NCBI RefSeq assembly: GCF_011075055.1 | Contig: NC_058152.1 | Span: 2,790,001 to 2,854,000, forward strand | Source of the DNA: Mangifera indica | Taxonomy: Eukaryota > Streptophyta > Magnoliopsida > Sapindales > Anacardiaceae | DNA: 64,000 nucleotides | Direction: 5' to 3' | Shown: positions 21,601-33,532 of the stretch, piece by piece | How the letters are laid out: every line of letters starts with the position of its first letter | Numbering within the stretch: position 1 is the first letter of the stretch | Translations under genes and position numbers: made by a program | The notes under the pieces: generated by a model | Seen by the model: only the letters and a program-made list of their open reading frames with translations | What the model was told of the DNA's origin: nothing | Database searches by the model: none

Positions 21601-24600
21601 TTTTCCTTCAATGATACTTACAGCTCCCTTCATTGATGTTTACAATAATCTGTTTGCTTTTCAATAAGCAACTGGTTGGATGATTCCTGTTATTCTCATT
21701 TTAAAAAATCATCTCACATATGAATTTTGGATTGGAGCTTCAATCAACAGGAGAATCGTGAAACATTTGAGCCCTTTATTGAGGATGATGTCCCCTTTGA
21801 TGAGTATTGCCAATCCATGGATGAAGATGGCACATGGGCCGGACATATGGAATTACAGGCAGCCTCTCTCGTTACACATTGTAATATATGCATTCACCGG
21901 GTAGACTTTTTTTCTCTTCTTTGATCTCCTTCTGTCTTTCATTATCTATATGGGTTGCTGTCAAATTATTGTAGCATATCTTTTCCCCTTTACTTTGAAC
22001 CTTTCAGTTTCCATGCGGCTTTAAAACTATTTGTGATGGATAAAGTTAAGTTTTTTTCGTTTAATTAATTCATTTATATTTACATGGAAATCCCTTGATC
22101 TTTCCTAAATGTGTAAGTTCTAAATTTGGGGCTACCTTGGTACTCAGCAAACTGATTGGATATGGTATCCCAAGAAGGTGACCTTGAGGGGATTAGAAAC
22201 CTTGACCATTTAGTTAAACCATGGGCTTTTTTACCACTAAACCATAGTTGAGTTTATATGATCTTGCTTGGTTGTAGTGTCAACCATGAGTCTTTTCATG
22301 TGTTGTTTCAACTGTTGTTAGAGGCAAAGGGTGTGTGTGTTTGCGCTCCTTTCATATCACCCTTCACGAGGATGTCAAGTTTTCACTAGGGAAGATTGTA
22401 GGCACTTGCGCTGGGTTACTGTGGCCCACCCATTCTTACATCACTTGTGCAAAACTTCACCTACTTATTATTATTCCCCTCAGCACATCTCTAGTGTAAG
22501 ACATATTTTAAAACCTTGTGAGCTAGTTACAAGACCCAAAACCAACTATATTTGTACTGGATGGGCATGGTTATCATTATAAAATGGAACTCTTCTTCAC
22601 TCTTTACTTGATGCAGATGATACTCCCTTATTGGTGTATATGCACTACTATGTGTTGCATGAATTCATTCTTTATTCTAAGTAGGAAGGACTTTTAAGTG
22701 TTGATTATGATTTATACAGCACATGTCACCTCGTTGGTACATTCGGAATTTTGATTCTGATGGAGCTCGTATGGTCCATTTGTGAGTATTCTAATACTTG
22801 TTATCATGCTCATGTTGTTCATTTGTACTGCTTTATTCTTGATATGAAAGAGGATTTGTATACCCTTTGGCCCTTGCAATTTTGTTATTGTTACCCTAAA
22901 CTTTAGATTTGATATGGAGTATTTTTGGTGGGACACTAGTGTGTCAGACTTGAAGGTTGACATTCTTCCACCATTGTAGTAGTTTAATTTTTATCTGATG
23001 ATTTATACCTGTTAATTTATGTGAGAGATGGGACATTCTATGTGAAGTTCCTCTTGTGCTATAGCCACACACTAATAATGGATATGCTTTTTGAATTACA
23101 TTTTTCAACTACTTGTTGGCCATATCAAGTATGTTGTTTAAGCTTCAATAATTTCAATAGTCTACTTTCTTCTGTTTTCTTGATTACTGATTCTCTCTCT
23201 CTTTGGAAAGTGTTGATATTTTTGTGCATTATCTTTCAGTTTATTCACAACTTTCTTTCTCTTTTTTTGGTTGGTAGATGTGATTTGTAATTTTGGCATG
23301 CTATGTTCTTGTTGTTGTTTTTGCCTTCTAGATCATATCATGATGGAGAACATTACAATAGTGTGCGATTGAAGGAAGACCCTTGCAATGGCTCAGCTAG
23401 GCCAATCAAAATTAAGGTTTTTTTTTATATATATATATATTGAGGCTATTGTGATTTCTTATTGCAACTGTATTATATTACTCATAAGTTTTAACATATA
23501 AATTTGTACCAATAGCCTAATACTTTTAGTTTGTTAAAGGTTGATGCTGATCTTTCAGCTGCATCACATCAAGCAAAAACTGCAGCCAACAAATCTGAAG
23601 GGGGAACCGTTCCCACTGTTATCAATGCTGGATCTATCAAAGTGGTTATGGCAGGAACTGGTTGTGAAAATGCTGAAAGAGTTGAACAGGTGATAAGTTG
23701 CATTGAATACTTTATGATTTGATTGATTTCTCTCTCCTCCAGACTGTAGCATTAATGCATTCAATTTTTTTTATGTGCTTTTTTAAACATTGATCTCATT
23801 CCAGGCTTTACTGGAAGTAGGTGGGGATACTGATGCTGCAATAGAGTTTCTGATTGCAGAACAAGGAGGGGACAACTACCCTGTTGAAAACAATTTACTA
23901 CCTTGTCATGCGGATATTTCTCATGGTAATGGCCAGTCAATAAATCTTGCATAGTCTAGGTACCTTCATGAGGATTACAGCAGCGTGATGTTTGTTTAGT
24001 TTTTTCAGTTTTATTGTTTTTGTATCCTTCTCTAAACATACTGATGGCTTGACATTACGAGCAATATGGTATATGTCCTTTAGTTTAGCATACCAGCTGT
24101 AAAACTGTAATGAACACTGTATGTTTGCTTAACTGAAGTTTTGTTTGATTAAAAACCAGGGTAATTATTATTTGGAAGACACCTACAAGTTCAATATCCT
24201 TTGAAAAAAGGGATAGTGTTTGGCTGTTATATTAACTATGTGACTATGAAATGACATCAATACTACAAAATGATTTTTATAAATCTAATTGAAAAACACT
24301 ATTCGGTCATTAGTGGTCATAGTAGGTCTAGTGACATGATTCTCATTGGCAACCAAGCAGTTGGTCACCTCTTTTAATTTTCTTTTTTTTTCTGACACAT
24401 GCAAAACTTTTATCGATCTCCTTATAGAATTATTTTTTTTACAAATCTTCTATTAAATAAAATGTATTTTTGAAGTGAAATTAGTTATTGCCTTTACACA
24501 ATTAAATATTTCCTAACGTGTTAACTTTCCTATTTCTGAATGGGTTTAAAATTCATGTGATGGGGGACTAAAGCCTTCAAAACATGAAAAGAAGCCAAGA

Positions 24601-26747
24601 CAAGAGCATGGAAAGGAACCAAAGCAAAAAGAATGCACAACAAGGTCCAAACAGCTGACATCAATCAGAAGAAAAAAATAATAAATTCATGCTTTGTTAG
24701 GATTAGTTTTTTTTAAAAGTAGGTTTAGATTAGTTTAAGTTTTCCTAAAAATAGTTATCCTATTTCTTGTCAAGATTAGAGATTGATTTAGTAAAAGTGT
24801 TTTAAGTTTAATGCAAGTCAATTTCTTAATAGAGTTAGTTTTTTAGTTTGTCAAAGAGTCCTAATGTATTTAGAGGTTCTAATGAGGGTGGAAAGATTTT
24901 TAGGAGAATCAGTTTTATATTTTAACTAGGAGAATTAAAGCCTATAGAAAGGGCTTGAGTCTTTGCTTTTGTAATTCAATTCAATTCATCAATAAAATTC
25001 AGATTTGAGTCTTTCTTTTAAGAATTGTTTTGCGATTATTGCATTGAATTTTTGTTTATTTTTGTGTTTTGTTGAAAGATATCAACACCCTTCATCTTTG
25101 TGAACAAGATCATGGGCTATTTGACACTTGTCCTGCGTCCTCATGTACAATTTCATTCAAGTTTGGAAAAAGTGTCTTCCGAATGATATTACTCCCAAAA
25201 TCCTCATATAGAAGTTTAATTATTCTCACAATATAATGCTAGTAAAATATCAATTTTCTTGAAATAGCAATAGGGTGGATTCTGTAGTGTGTTCATACAG
25301 TGGTTATGATATAATCTTGTTTGAGGGTTGGAATTGATGCTAGTAAGTTGGAAGAGGATTTTCTTTATTTACTTGAGTGATTCTTCTGAGTGCTCCAGGT
25401 GAACCTTGTTATCTGCAGCTGATAGTTCATGGTATTCCATCAATTAATTGAAGCTGAGATGTAGTCAAATTCGCAAAATAGTGGCGTTGCATCAATGGTT
25501 TGGTATTTGTTCTTGGTTTTGTTTTTTTGCCTTTTTCACTGTGTCTGGTGTTGCTACCTCTGTTACCCTTTATGTGTGTCGTAGATCAAGACATGTCTCC
25601 TCTGCAAGACATTGGTTCATCAAGTCACTTGTCCTGGATAATTGTACTTTTAAATCTGACTTGTCTATAAAGATTTGATTGTGCTGACGAGGGCGGAAAT
25701 CTGCTTTCTAAGAACACACAGCTTTAATTATTGTTATTTTTTCTATTTTAGATATAGGATGATACATAGGTCACTCACATTTTTGGTCATGTTAGTGCAA
25801 TAGTTAAGTAATTCTTGTATTGTTTGGTAGATTTTTGCAACACCTTGCTCTTTGCATTAGTGATATTGAAGAGATTACTTTTGCTATATCAGTATTGAAA
25901 TTTTTAAGAATGTCCAGGTGACAATGAAAATGGAAACAGTAAGCAACTTGAAGTAGAACCTGTAAAGAAGACCTGTGAACAGGATCTGTCTAGTAATAGT
26001 CTTAAACGAGCCCATGAGGATGTCAGATCCCAACCTGATGACAAGGTTTTCTGTTTTGCTAAACACTAGAATTTATTTTTCTTGAATGGAGTTGGTTAGG
26101 AAATTTGATGATTTCTTCTGTTGTTTTCCTCCTTTTTTACTTTTTTTTTCCTGATTTTAGAAGATCCCTAGGAACAAGGTCTGCCCCTGTGGATCAAAGA
26201 AGAAATACAAGGCTTGTTGTGGATCAGCTACAGGAAGATCTACTAAGTTTGTTGTGTAAACTTCTTGACCTCTACTCTTTCATGGGTGTGTTGACTTTTT
26301 AATTTTACATGTCATAATTTTAGCACTCCAGTAACATGATGTCCCTGGGGTACTTCTTGCTGTACTGCTTGCTTGACACATTGGAGAGTATGAAAGACAG
26401 CACGAGGAACTTTTTAATGCAGTTCTGTCAATATCATGTCAGTCTTCAAGTGCAGTTTTATGCTTGAATGCATTATTAGTCACTAGTTGTTACTAGAAAT
26501 TTTTCTTGGCTGCATTTGCTATTATGTTACAGAAAACAAAGATTTCAAGAAAACAGTTTCAACAAAAGGTTCCAAAATCTGTGTATACTAATATATATAT
26601 ATATATTTTTGCATCAGTAACCAAACCACTGACTTTAGAAAGAGTCGAAAGGAAAGGAAGCAAGGCAAGAGCGGAGGACCTTCAAAATCCACATCATCCA
26701 TTGGATCTGATGGAGGACCACCTGACATGGGTGCACTTTGTATATGA
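18677..26747 (+). CDS. OTU7: OTU-domain deubiquitinase with SEC-C motif, OTU7 (At5g67170) homologue
   Basis: Eleven exons: 18677-18724, 19569-19681, 19889-19964, 21751-21900, 22720-22781, 23332-23416, 23540-23689, 23805-23925, 25918-26045, 26161-26255, 26618-26747. All are GT-AG and in phase, giving 385 aa. A basic N-terminus (MVKPKQQKSKLKK) is followed by an OTU cysteine-protease domain (about 34-165). It has DGNCFFRALADQL with catalytic C51 and D48, and YHDGEHYNSVR with catalytic H157. A UBA-like segment follows at about 211-248 (NAERVEQALLEVGGDTDAAI). A SEC-C zinc-binding motif lies at 316-332 (NKVCPCGSKKKYKACCG). The C-terminus GALCI equals that of Arabidopsis OTU7 as I remember it. The enzyme should cleave ubiquitin chains; chain preference cannot be read from sequence. 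Intron 3 (19965-21750) carries nested MITEs; intron 8 is about 2 kb. Retention of the tenth intron would end the protein at once (GTG TAA) after the SEC-C motif. Confidence 0.95.
19980..20997. mobile_element. hAT-like MITE in OTU7 intron 3, with 8-bp target duplication
   Basis: The ends TAGGAGTGGATTTGAG and (inverted) TAGGAATGGATTCGAG bound 1018 bp. Exact 8-bp duplications GCTACAAA lie at 19972-19979 and 20998-21005. The inside is rich in 'gagctcgag', 'gagcttga' and 'ccaagct' repeats and has no long reading frame. The 8-bp duplication and TAGGG/TAGGA-type ends point to a non-autonomous hAT element. A second, smaller element sits inside it. Confidence 0.85.
20400..20802. mobile_element. Second hAT-like MITE nested inside the first
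   Basis: The ends TAGGGCTGGATTCGAA and (inverted) TAGGGCTGGATATGAG bound 403 bp. The flanks ctcttagt and ctttcagc match at 5 of 8 positions, so the target duplication is decayed or not real. The interior again has Asn/Ser-codon-like 'gagcccaaac' blocks typical of this repeat type. Confidence 0.65.
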
Positions 26748-28150
26748 TTATTTAATGTAAGCACCACTACCAATTGGCATGCTCTATATTCTCTGTTTCT
26801 TACGAATTTGATTCTTGTCTTATCCAAAGAGATTGTTGTGCTCTCTTATCTTTTTTTCTTGAGGGGGCTGGGAATAGGGAAAAATTGTTGTGCATTCAGG
26901 GTCAGCAATTAGTTATCATTCTCATAGGATAGAGGTGTAGCCACCTTGTGCCTGCTAGCTACTACTATACGATGTTACAGCATCTTTTCATTTAGTGTAG
27001 AAGTCAGTGAACTTGTAAGACGTTCGGCTACTTCTTGCTTCTTATTGCAGCATAGTACCATTTTTTGTAATTTAGAAATATGACATAGCAAAGGGGATTA
27101 GATATTGAGCATATTATTGTGTGGAGAATTTTGTTCTTAGATGTGATGAAAGGAGTTTATTTCTTATGGCATTCACCATGCTGTAATATTTATAAATTGG
27201 ATTTGGGATTTCAATGATTCTGCTTCCAAGTAAGCTTCTTCTAGCCATAACCTTTACTGATTCTCATGTAAATGCTCGTCTTCTTTCAATATTTCCCTCC
27301 CAAGTATCCAATTGTTCAGTATATTGCGGCCACTATCGGCAGAGGTCTAAGAAGATTTTTGGGTTTACTGATTGAGTTGAGCTGAACCTATTTTTAAGTC
27401 ATTTGTTGCTGATCCACTTTCTTTTCATTTTGCAGCGTCTTATGTGCTTCTAATAGAATGTTTAGACCCACCTCTTTTTGTGATATACAACAGTCGGAGA
27501 TGAATGAACCCACCTCTTTTTGTGATGTACAACAGTTGGAGATGAATGATTTTCGTGCAACCATGGCGAAACTTGACATGGGTTGTTTTGAGATTTGTCA
27601 CATACACGTTCCCCAGTGGGAAATTGAAAATATACACTCGAAAGAAGGTAGATAGGAAGAAAAAAGGAAACTGTTAGAAAATTTACGATCATATCATACC
27701 AGATGTTTATGTTACGGAGTGCAGCTGACTTAGGCCTTTTTAGACAGCCGACATTTCTCACAATGGGCAAAATGTCGTTACTTGTGGCTGTCTTGCCAAG
27801 CAACTGACTGAAATTATTGAATTCACTCATTTCAAAAAATTAGTTAATGTCTTTCTAAAGGTATATTACTATGTTTATATTGCTAAGAAAAATGTTGGAT
27901 TATGTGTATTTCTCTTTCTCAGAGAAGAATTAGTGTTATCAACTAAGAATTATTTCTACTATCATCTTAGCAATATTATGTGGACTCAGTTTTGAACACC
28001 TAATTGAGTATTCAAATAATATGTCATTATGTAATTAAGTATTACCTTATAAAAGTAATGTCATATATACCCAGTTTCGAGTATCTAATTGATGTGTTAT
28101 CATATAATTGAATCTAATAATATGATGATATATTATTTGCGTATTCAACC
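26748..28150. other. 3' region of OTU7 and following spacer
   Basis: The OTU7 3'UTR probably occupies the first few hundred bases. A 65-codon plus-strand frame (27458-27655) contains a 42-bp tandem repeat; I do not recognise it. 'gccgacattt' and 'aaatgtcg' near 27750 form a short imperfect hairpin. No firm gene. Confidence 0.4.
27466..27549 (+). repeat. 42-bp tandem repeat, two units
   Basis: The unit beginning acccacctctttttgtgat and ending gagatgaatga occurs twice, head to tail, with two mismatches. The period, 42, is a multiple of 3, so the overlapping 65-codon frame stays open. Confidence 0.85.
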
Positions 28151-28159
28151 TAATCATAT

Positions 28160-28320
28160 GTTGGGTACTTAAAATTAGATATATATATTTTTAAAGTAAT
28201 ATTATATTTATTTATTTTAAGTATACAAATTAATAAATATTTATATATATTATTATATGATTTAATATTATTTTATCTTTAAGTTACGTATTTAAAATAA
28301 ATAAGCGTAATTTTATTTTA
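28160..28320. repeat. Short palindromic MITE copy (diverged)
   Basis: 'agatatatatatttttaaag' to 'taaaataaataagcgtaatt' with the family core around 'gatttaatattattttatct'. Confidence 0.45.
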
Positions 28321-28779
28321 TTGTTCGGATTATATGGACTCCATATGAGCAGATTGCAGTTAGTCTGCATTCCTTTGCCACTACCGTCTCTAGTCTGGAC
28401 TCATCTTCCAACTTGCAGCAAAAGAATTTTGGCTTAAAATGGACTTTTCCCCTTAATCTCTATGAATTCTAATAATTAAGAGTCATTTTTAAGTTAATTT
28501 TTTGAATAATAAATCTTGTAGCAACTCCTTTGTCTATTTTGTAAGTGATACCTTCAAACCGTGAACCATAACTTTTGCTACTTTACTACCTTTTCTGGTG
28601 CCTTTTTGTTAAAGAAAGGCAGAAATATAAGAGATTTAATAGTGACTAATTAACAAAAATAATTAAGATAATTCTTATCTTAACAATCAAAGAATCTAAA
28701 ATTAGTAAGGATGGTTAACGGCTTGCGTCCAATGCCAAAGTTTGTATGCCTTTTAAATCAATAATAATAATAGAGAAAT

Positions 28780-28940
28780 TCTATGCGTATCCATTTTAAA
28801 TATACAAATATATATACATTTATGTGTGTCATCGTATAATTGAATATTATTTATTTTTAATTCAAAATTATTCAATCATATGGTGACATACATCAAGTGT
28901 GTATACATTTATATATTTAAAATAGATAAGCATAGTTTTA
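28780..28940. repeat. Short palindromic MITE, well preserved copy
   Basis: Left arm 'ctatgcgtatccattttaaa', right arm 'ttaaaatagataagcatag'. The inner arms are 'tgtcatcgtataattgaata' and 'tattcaatcatatggtgaca', around 'tttttaattcaaaatta'. This is one of the clearest members of the family. Confidence 0.8.
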
Positions 28941-28950
28941 TTGTTAATAA

Positions 28951-29757
28951 GTCAAATGACTATTTTCCACTTAAGTTTTAAAAACTCAAACACCCACCCA
29001 TAGGCAAACTATTGTTAAAATTTTTAATTATGGCTAAAAATAAAATAGTTATTTTATCAATAATATTAAAAAAATATATAATTTTATCTTATTTCCTCTT
29101 CCCCTTAAATTTTGAAAAGTAATTTTTTTTTCTTTCCAAATTCTTAGGGCTTGCTGCAAACTCCAACAACGGCCAATCTATTTCAACATCAACCGACTTT
29201 TTGTATGTCTCCCTCTGCTATCATCGATAATGTCAGAAAAAGCTCAAAGATGAAGAGACTTCGTCAAATCAGCTCTGGACGATGAGAATCAGTCATGTTT
29301 TTCATCGATTCAACTTCTGATTTGAACGACCATCAACGAAGGCCCATTCTCCAACCACAAATTCTCACTATCTAAAGTCGATTCAAAGAAGCATCTTCGT
29401 CTTTAGGCTTCATTGGCGGCAATAAAGAGAGACGCAGAGAAGGTCAGTAGACGTTGAAACCGATTGGCTACCCCAATCACTATCATCGAAGTTTGCAACA
29501 AACCTAGAGATTTGAGGGAAAAAAAGTTACTTTTCAAAATTGAGGTTGGGGGTGAAATACTAGTTTTCAAAATCCGGAAAGAGAAAATGAGAAAATTATA
29601 TATTTTTAATATTATTGATAAAATGATGATTTTACGTTTGATCCCTAACAGAAAATTTTAATAGAAATTTGTCTATAAATAGTGTTTAGGTATTTTAAAC
29701 CTCATAAATGTGCATTTATCTTGGCATAAAAATTTGAATGGGAAATAATCCTTTGAC
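28951..29757. mobile_element. MULE-like fold-back MITE, diverged copy
   Basis: Ends GTCAAATGACTATTTTCCAC and (inverted) GTCAAAGGATTATTTCCCAT. The next inner blocks also match the family: 'gttttaaaaactcaaacacc' on the left, 'aggtattttaaacc' on the right, and 'gaaaagtaatttttttt' against 'aaaaagttacttttcaaaa'. The 65-codon frame at 29464-29661 lies wholly in the arm and is not a gene. Confidence 0.7.
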
Positions 29758-30204
29758 ATTAATAATAATTCATTTTAAGCATGGAGCCTTTAATACGTTT
29801 AAACCAAGTCCATTTAGTTTACTGTATTTAGATGTTTGGCAGTGGCTTGATAAGACTGAACAATGCCTTTAGTGAAAAACTATCATTTGGAATTTTTAAG
29901 CAAAGTCTTGTTTACCCAAATCAGAAATTCGTTATTGTCCCATAAATTACCAATAATTAACAATTGGTCATTTCCAGTTGAGTGATGTTGCATGTGATTT
30001 GTTGATGAAATTTTTGTTTCTTTTTTGAGAAATCTTTGGGATGCTAATTGATGCTTTTAAATCTAAGCAAAGAAAGGCCTTACTTATTTTCATACTTATG
30101 GTCATCTTTTTTCTTTAAGAATTTTATTTGTTTAATGCATTTTGACAAGTGTGGAAGGTCATCATCCCATTATATAATAATATATCAACGGCTTTATTTT
30201 TTTA

Positions 30205-30359
30205 ATAATATTATGTGTATCTATTTTAAATGTATATATATATATATTATCACGTGAATAAGTGTTACTCCATCTTTAATTTAAAATCACTTAATCACGT
30301 AATGACGTATATAAGTATGTATCTATTTATATATTTAAAATAGATACACGTAATTTTAA
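30205..30359. repeat. Short palindromic MITE, well preserved copy
   Basis: 'tattatgtgtatctatttta' and 'taaaatagatacacgtaatt' are near-perfect inverted arms, with 'ttaatttaaaatca' in the centre and 'atcacgtgaataagtg' paired to 'cacttaatcacgtaatga'. Confidence 0.8.
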
Positions 30360-32162
30360 AGAATAGTTTAAGTGATAAAAAAAAATGTTTTATGTATAAG
30401 AAGATATAAATTTAAATTTCTTTTAACGATATTTTAAAATCAAATTTTTGACTTATATGATTTAATGGTTATGAGTTCAATTATTAGATCTAAGATTTGA
30501 TTTGCTCGATATGATTAGTTTCACCCAAAAGAGACAGTCTGATTCAAATGAAATTTCTTATTATCTAAAATAATAATAATAATATTTCATATACATAAAT
30601 ACCAATCAATGACGAAGTTTTTAGCCTACAAGATGCAATTTGAATGACAAATAATATAAAATCTTTAAAAGAGATGGTTTGAGTTTTGAGACTCGTTAAA
30701 TTTATACTAAAATCAAACCCTTAACTTTATTTATTCTCGTTTAAAAAAAAAAAAAAAAAGTTAAAAAGTTTTGAATTATTTAATAGTCAAATGATGAAAC
30801 AAGGAAACATATACCAACCCAATTGGGTAAATGTAAGGCATGTATTAATTTATTTATTTATTACCTAATTAACCACTCTACTTTCTCTCTACATTAATGC
30901 CCTCCAAAAGTAGAAAGAATTAAAGTTAATTATTACTTTCCAAATTTGTAAAATCAGTTAAACAACTCTAATTATGAAATAATCCCAAAAAAGTGACAGT
31001 ATATTTATTATTTTTAAAGTAATATTATATATATATTTTTAATATATAATTTAAATATATAAAATTATATATAAAATATATATACTCATAATTTTATTAT
31101 TATTTTTATATCATGTCACTGTTACATCACACACCTATAATAATTTGACAAGTGTATCTTTAACAATAATGCCACATATCCTTATAATTTTGTAACATCT
31201 ATCACAACTAAATTTATATACAAATAAGTTAAGATTTTACAAACGTAACAAATACTCAAATCCAAATATTTTTGTTAAAAATTCTAATATTCAGCAATTT
31301 TACTGACATTTGGGGTCTTCATGGGATAGCTTTCACGATGGTCCATTGAATGGAAAAATATGCTTGTTTCTTTGATGCCAAAGCTTTTTTTCTTTAAAAA
31401 GGAAAGGGACCACTAGCCCACTTTCTGTTTATAGCCACTGACCTGAAAACGGGATTACACTTTTCATCTGTGGTCCACTGTTTGCCGTTCCCCCTCCCCC
31501 TTCCAAAATCAGAGAGGATGAGTTAATTTTCAAGATATTCCTCAGCAGTTCCCACTGCTCATTTTCCTTTGAATTCTTTCACCAAAGCTCATCACTACTC
31601 ATATATATATGGCTGAGATTTTCAGATTCCTTTCCATTCAATTGATACCTTCTCATAAAAATATGCCTCCTGTGGTCACTCCTGCTTATTTCATCAAATT
31701 ATCATACCTAAATTATTATATAAAAACCCATTAATTTGTTTTAACGAGATTTTTTCTAATTCTGATGAACCCCACCTAAGTCATATCGAGTAGATAAAAT
31801 CACGAAAGTCAATAATTTAAGAATTTGAAACAATACTTTCTTATACATAAAACCCCTCTATTTACCTCTCTTATGTATAAAATATCTTCATCATTACTCA
31901 AACTATAGAGTCTTGTTTTAACAAGATTTTTTTTTATTAACGAAAAAACTAACCCAAGTTACATCAAAAAAATAAAACTACGATCCAATGACTAGTCTCA
32001 CTTCCATTGCACTAGCTAAATCAATAATTTAATCTGAAAATATTGTTAAGAGAACTTTAACTTATATCTTCTTATATATAGAACTTTTTTATTGTCCCTT
32101 TTTATGTATAGAATCCATCCATTGCTACTCAAATTACCCTTGGGAGTTTGTTTTAACAAGAT

Positions 32163-32185
32163 ACACACACACACACACACACACA
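32163..32185. repeat. (CA)n microsatellite
   Basis: An uninterrupted AC dinucleotide run followed by a short AT run. Confidence 0.95.
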
Positions 32186-33480
32186 TATATATGGTTGATG
32201 AAGTTGGATTCCTTATAAGTTCTTTAATTAGAATAAATTTTCTTTATGCAAAGTTGGAGAAAATAGTTGGGTGGGATTTGCAAGTCCCCTCGAATCTCCT
32301 CCAGGGACAGCATAAAGTTTCCTTTGAGGACCAACTTCCTCATTCAGGTATCATCTTTCTTCTTCATCTTACTTATTTTTATGCATCTTTTACTTTGTTT
32401 CTACAAATTCATGTATAGATGACCTTGAAGCTTCTGCTTGGCAAAATCATGCATAATTGAAAGGTAAAATCAGTACAATTATTTAACCAACAGCAAACCC
32501 TCACCACAGATTACACTGATATAAATACAACTTCAACTGACAGGCAGACAGAATAGATAGATTTCCATCCAATGAAAGAGCAACACGTAGAATATTATCC
32601 ATATAAATAAGATATAAATAAATAAAACAAAGTCTTCTGAAAGTTGTTGCTGCTCTTGAATGAAGGAGAAAGCTTGAAAGCGATCTAATTACAACCCATA
32701 GAATTTTTTTTTTTTTCTTCTTACTTTAATTTCTTATCCAGAATAAGACACCAAAAGTTTTCAACTCTTAAAGAGATCCCTTTTATGGAAAACCTAATCT
32801 GTGATGGAGATGCAAGCCAGTTTCATTGTCTTTACTTTATTTTTATTCCTATTCTTTGATGGTTGAATTTTTATTTTTATCTTCACTTTCCCTTCTGTCC
32901 CCACTTCTCATCAATATCCTCTTCTAACTTCTACGTGGGTTTTTCTCAAATAATTCCCTCAATTTACCTTCATTTTTCTCAACATAAATTTTCTTACACA
33001 AAACATTAGAAGAATCTGTGTCTGAGAATTGACAGTGTTTCGTAGATCCGATGTAAAGGGAAGTATCTAAGTGGCCACGGCCCTTAGGCTTCAGCAAGAA
33101 CCACTTACTTTGTTATCTTTATCTTTTGCTTATTTATTTTTATTTATTTATGGAATATTTTCATTTTCAAGGGTGCGTGTCATTGTTGGCTTGGCCATTT
33201 CTTCTTTATATTATTCTTCTCAAAATAGGATTCTAACTTTGCCAAAATAAAGAAAAAACAACGCTAAAATTTAACACTTTTTAAAACTTTTTTTTCCAGC
33301 AATTTGAGAGAAAAAGTTTGTTGAATCTTCTTTTTTCAATATGTAAATTGACCTAGGAAGTTATTTGATAGATCAGAAATAAATCTGATCAAGTTCTACA
33401 TAGAAATCGATGTAATAAATTATTATAATATGTCCACCATTGGTTCAAGTTATTTAAAGATTAAAACTAATATATTTTAA

Positions 33481-33481
<1 letters not shown>

Positions 33482-33522
<41 letters not shown>
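33482..33522. repeat. (TA)n microsatellite inside a palindromic MITE
   Basis: About 20 TA units followed by a T run. The flanks ('tatattttaag', 'aatttaaaattattcgatca', 'atatactaaaaag') belong to a copy of the short palindromic family at about 33460-33597, whose inner arm has expanded. Confidence 0.85.

Positions 33523-33532
<10 letters not shown>

Noticed and set aside
22290..22600. Possible inserted gene fragment in OTU7 intron 4
   Set aside because: An 83-codon frame exists and the composition is richer in G/C than the rest of the intron, but no motif, terminal repeats or target duplication could be shown.
29464..29661. 65-codon ORF
   Set aside because: Lies wholly within the right arm of a MULE-like MITE, and similar arm sequence recurs in other copies.
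32092..32418. 108-codon plus-strand ORF
   Set aside because: The N-terminal part reads through a (CA)n/(TA)n microsatellite; there is no motif, and it starts in AT-rich repeat debris.
31300..33300. Known microRNA precursor (miR156, miR172 types)
   Set aside because: Neither mature sequence nor a matching fold-back arm was found. The only miR172-related sequence is the target site in AP2.
33482..33522. Possible CRISPR-like or origin-like repeat
   Set aside because: A plain TA dinucleotide run inside a plant MITE. No spacers or direct repeat units.
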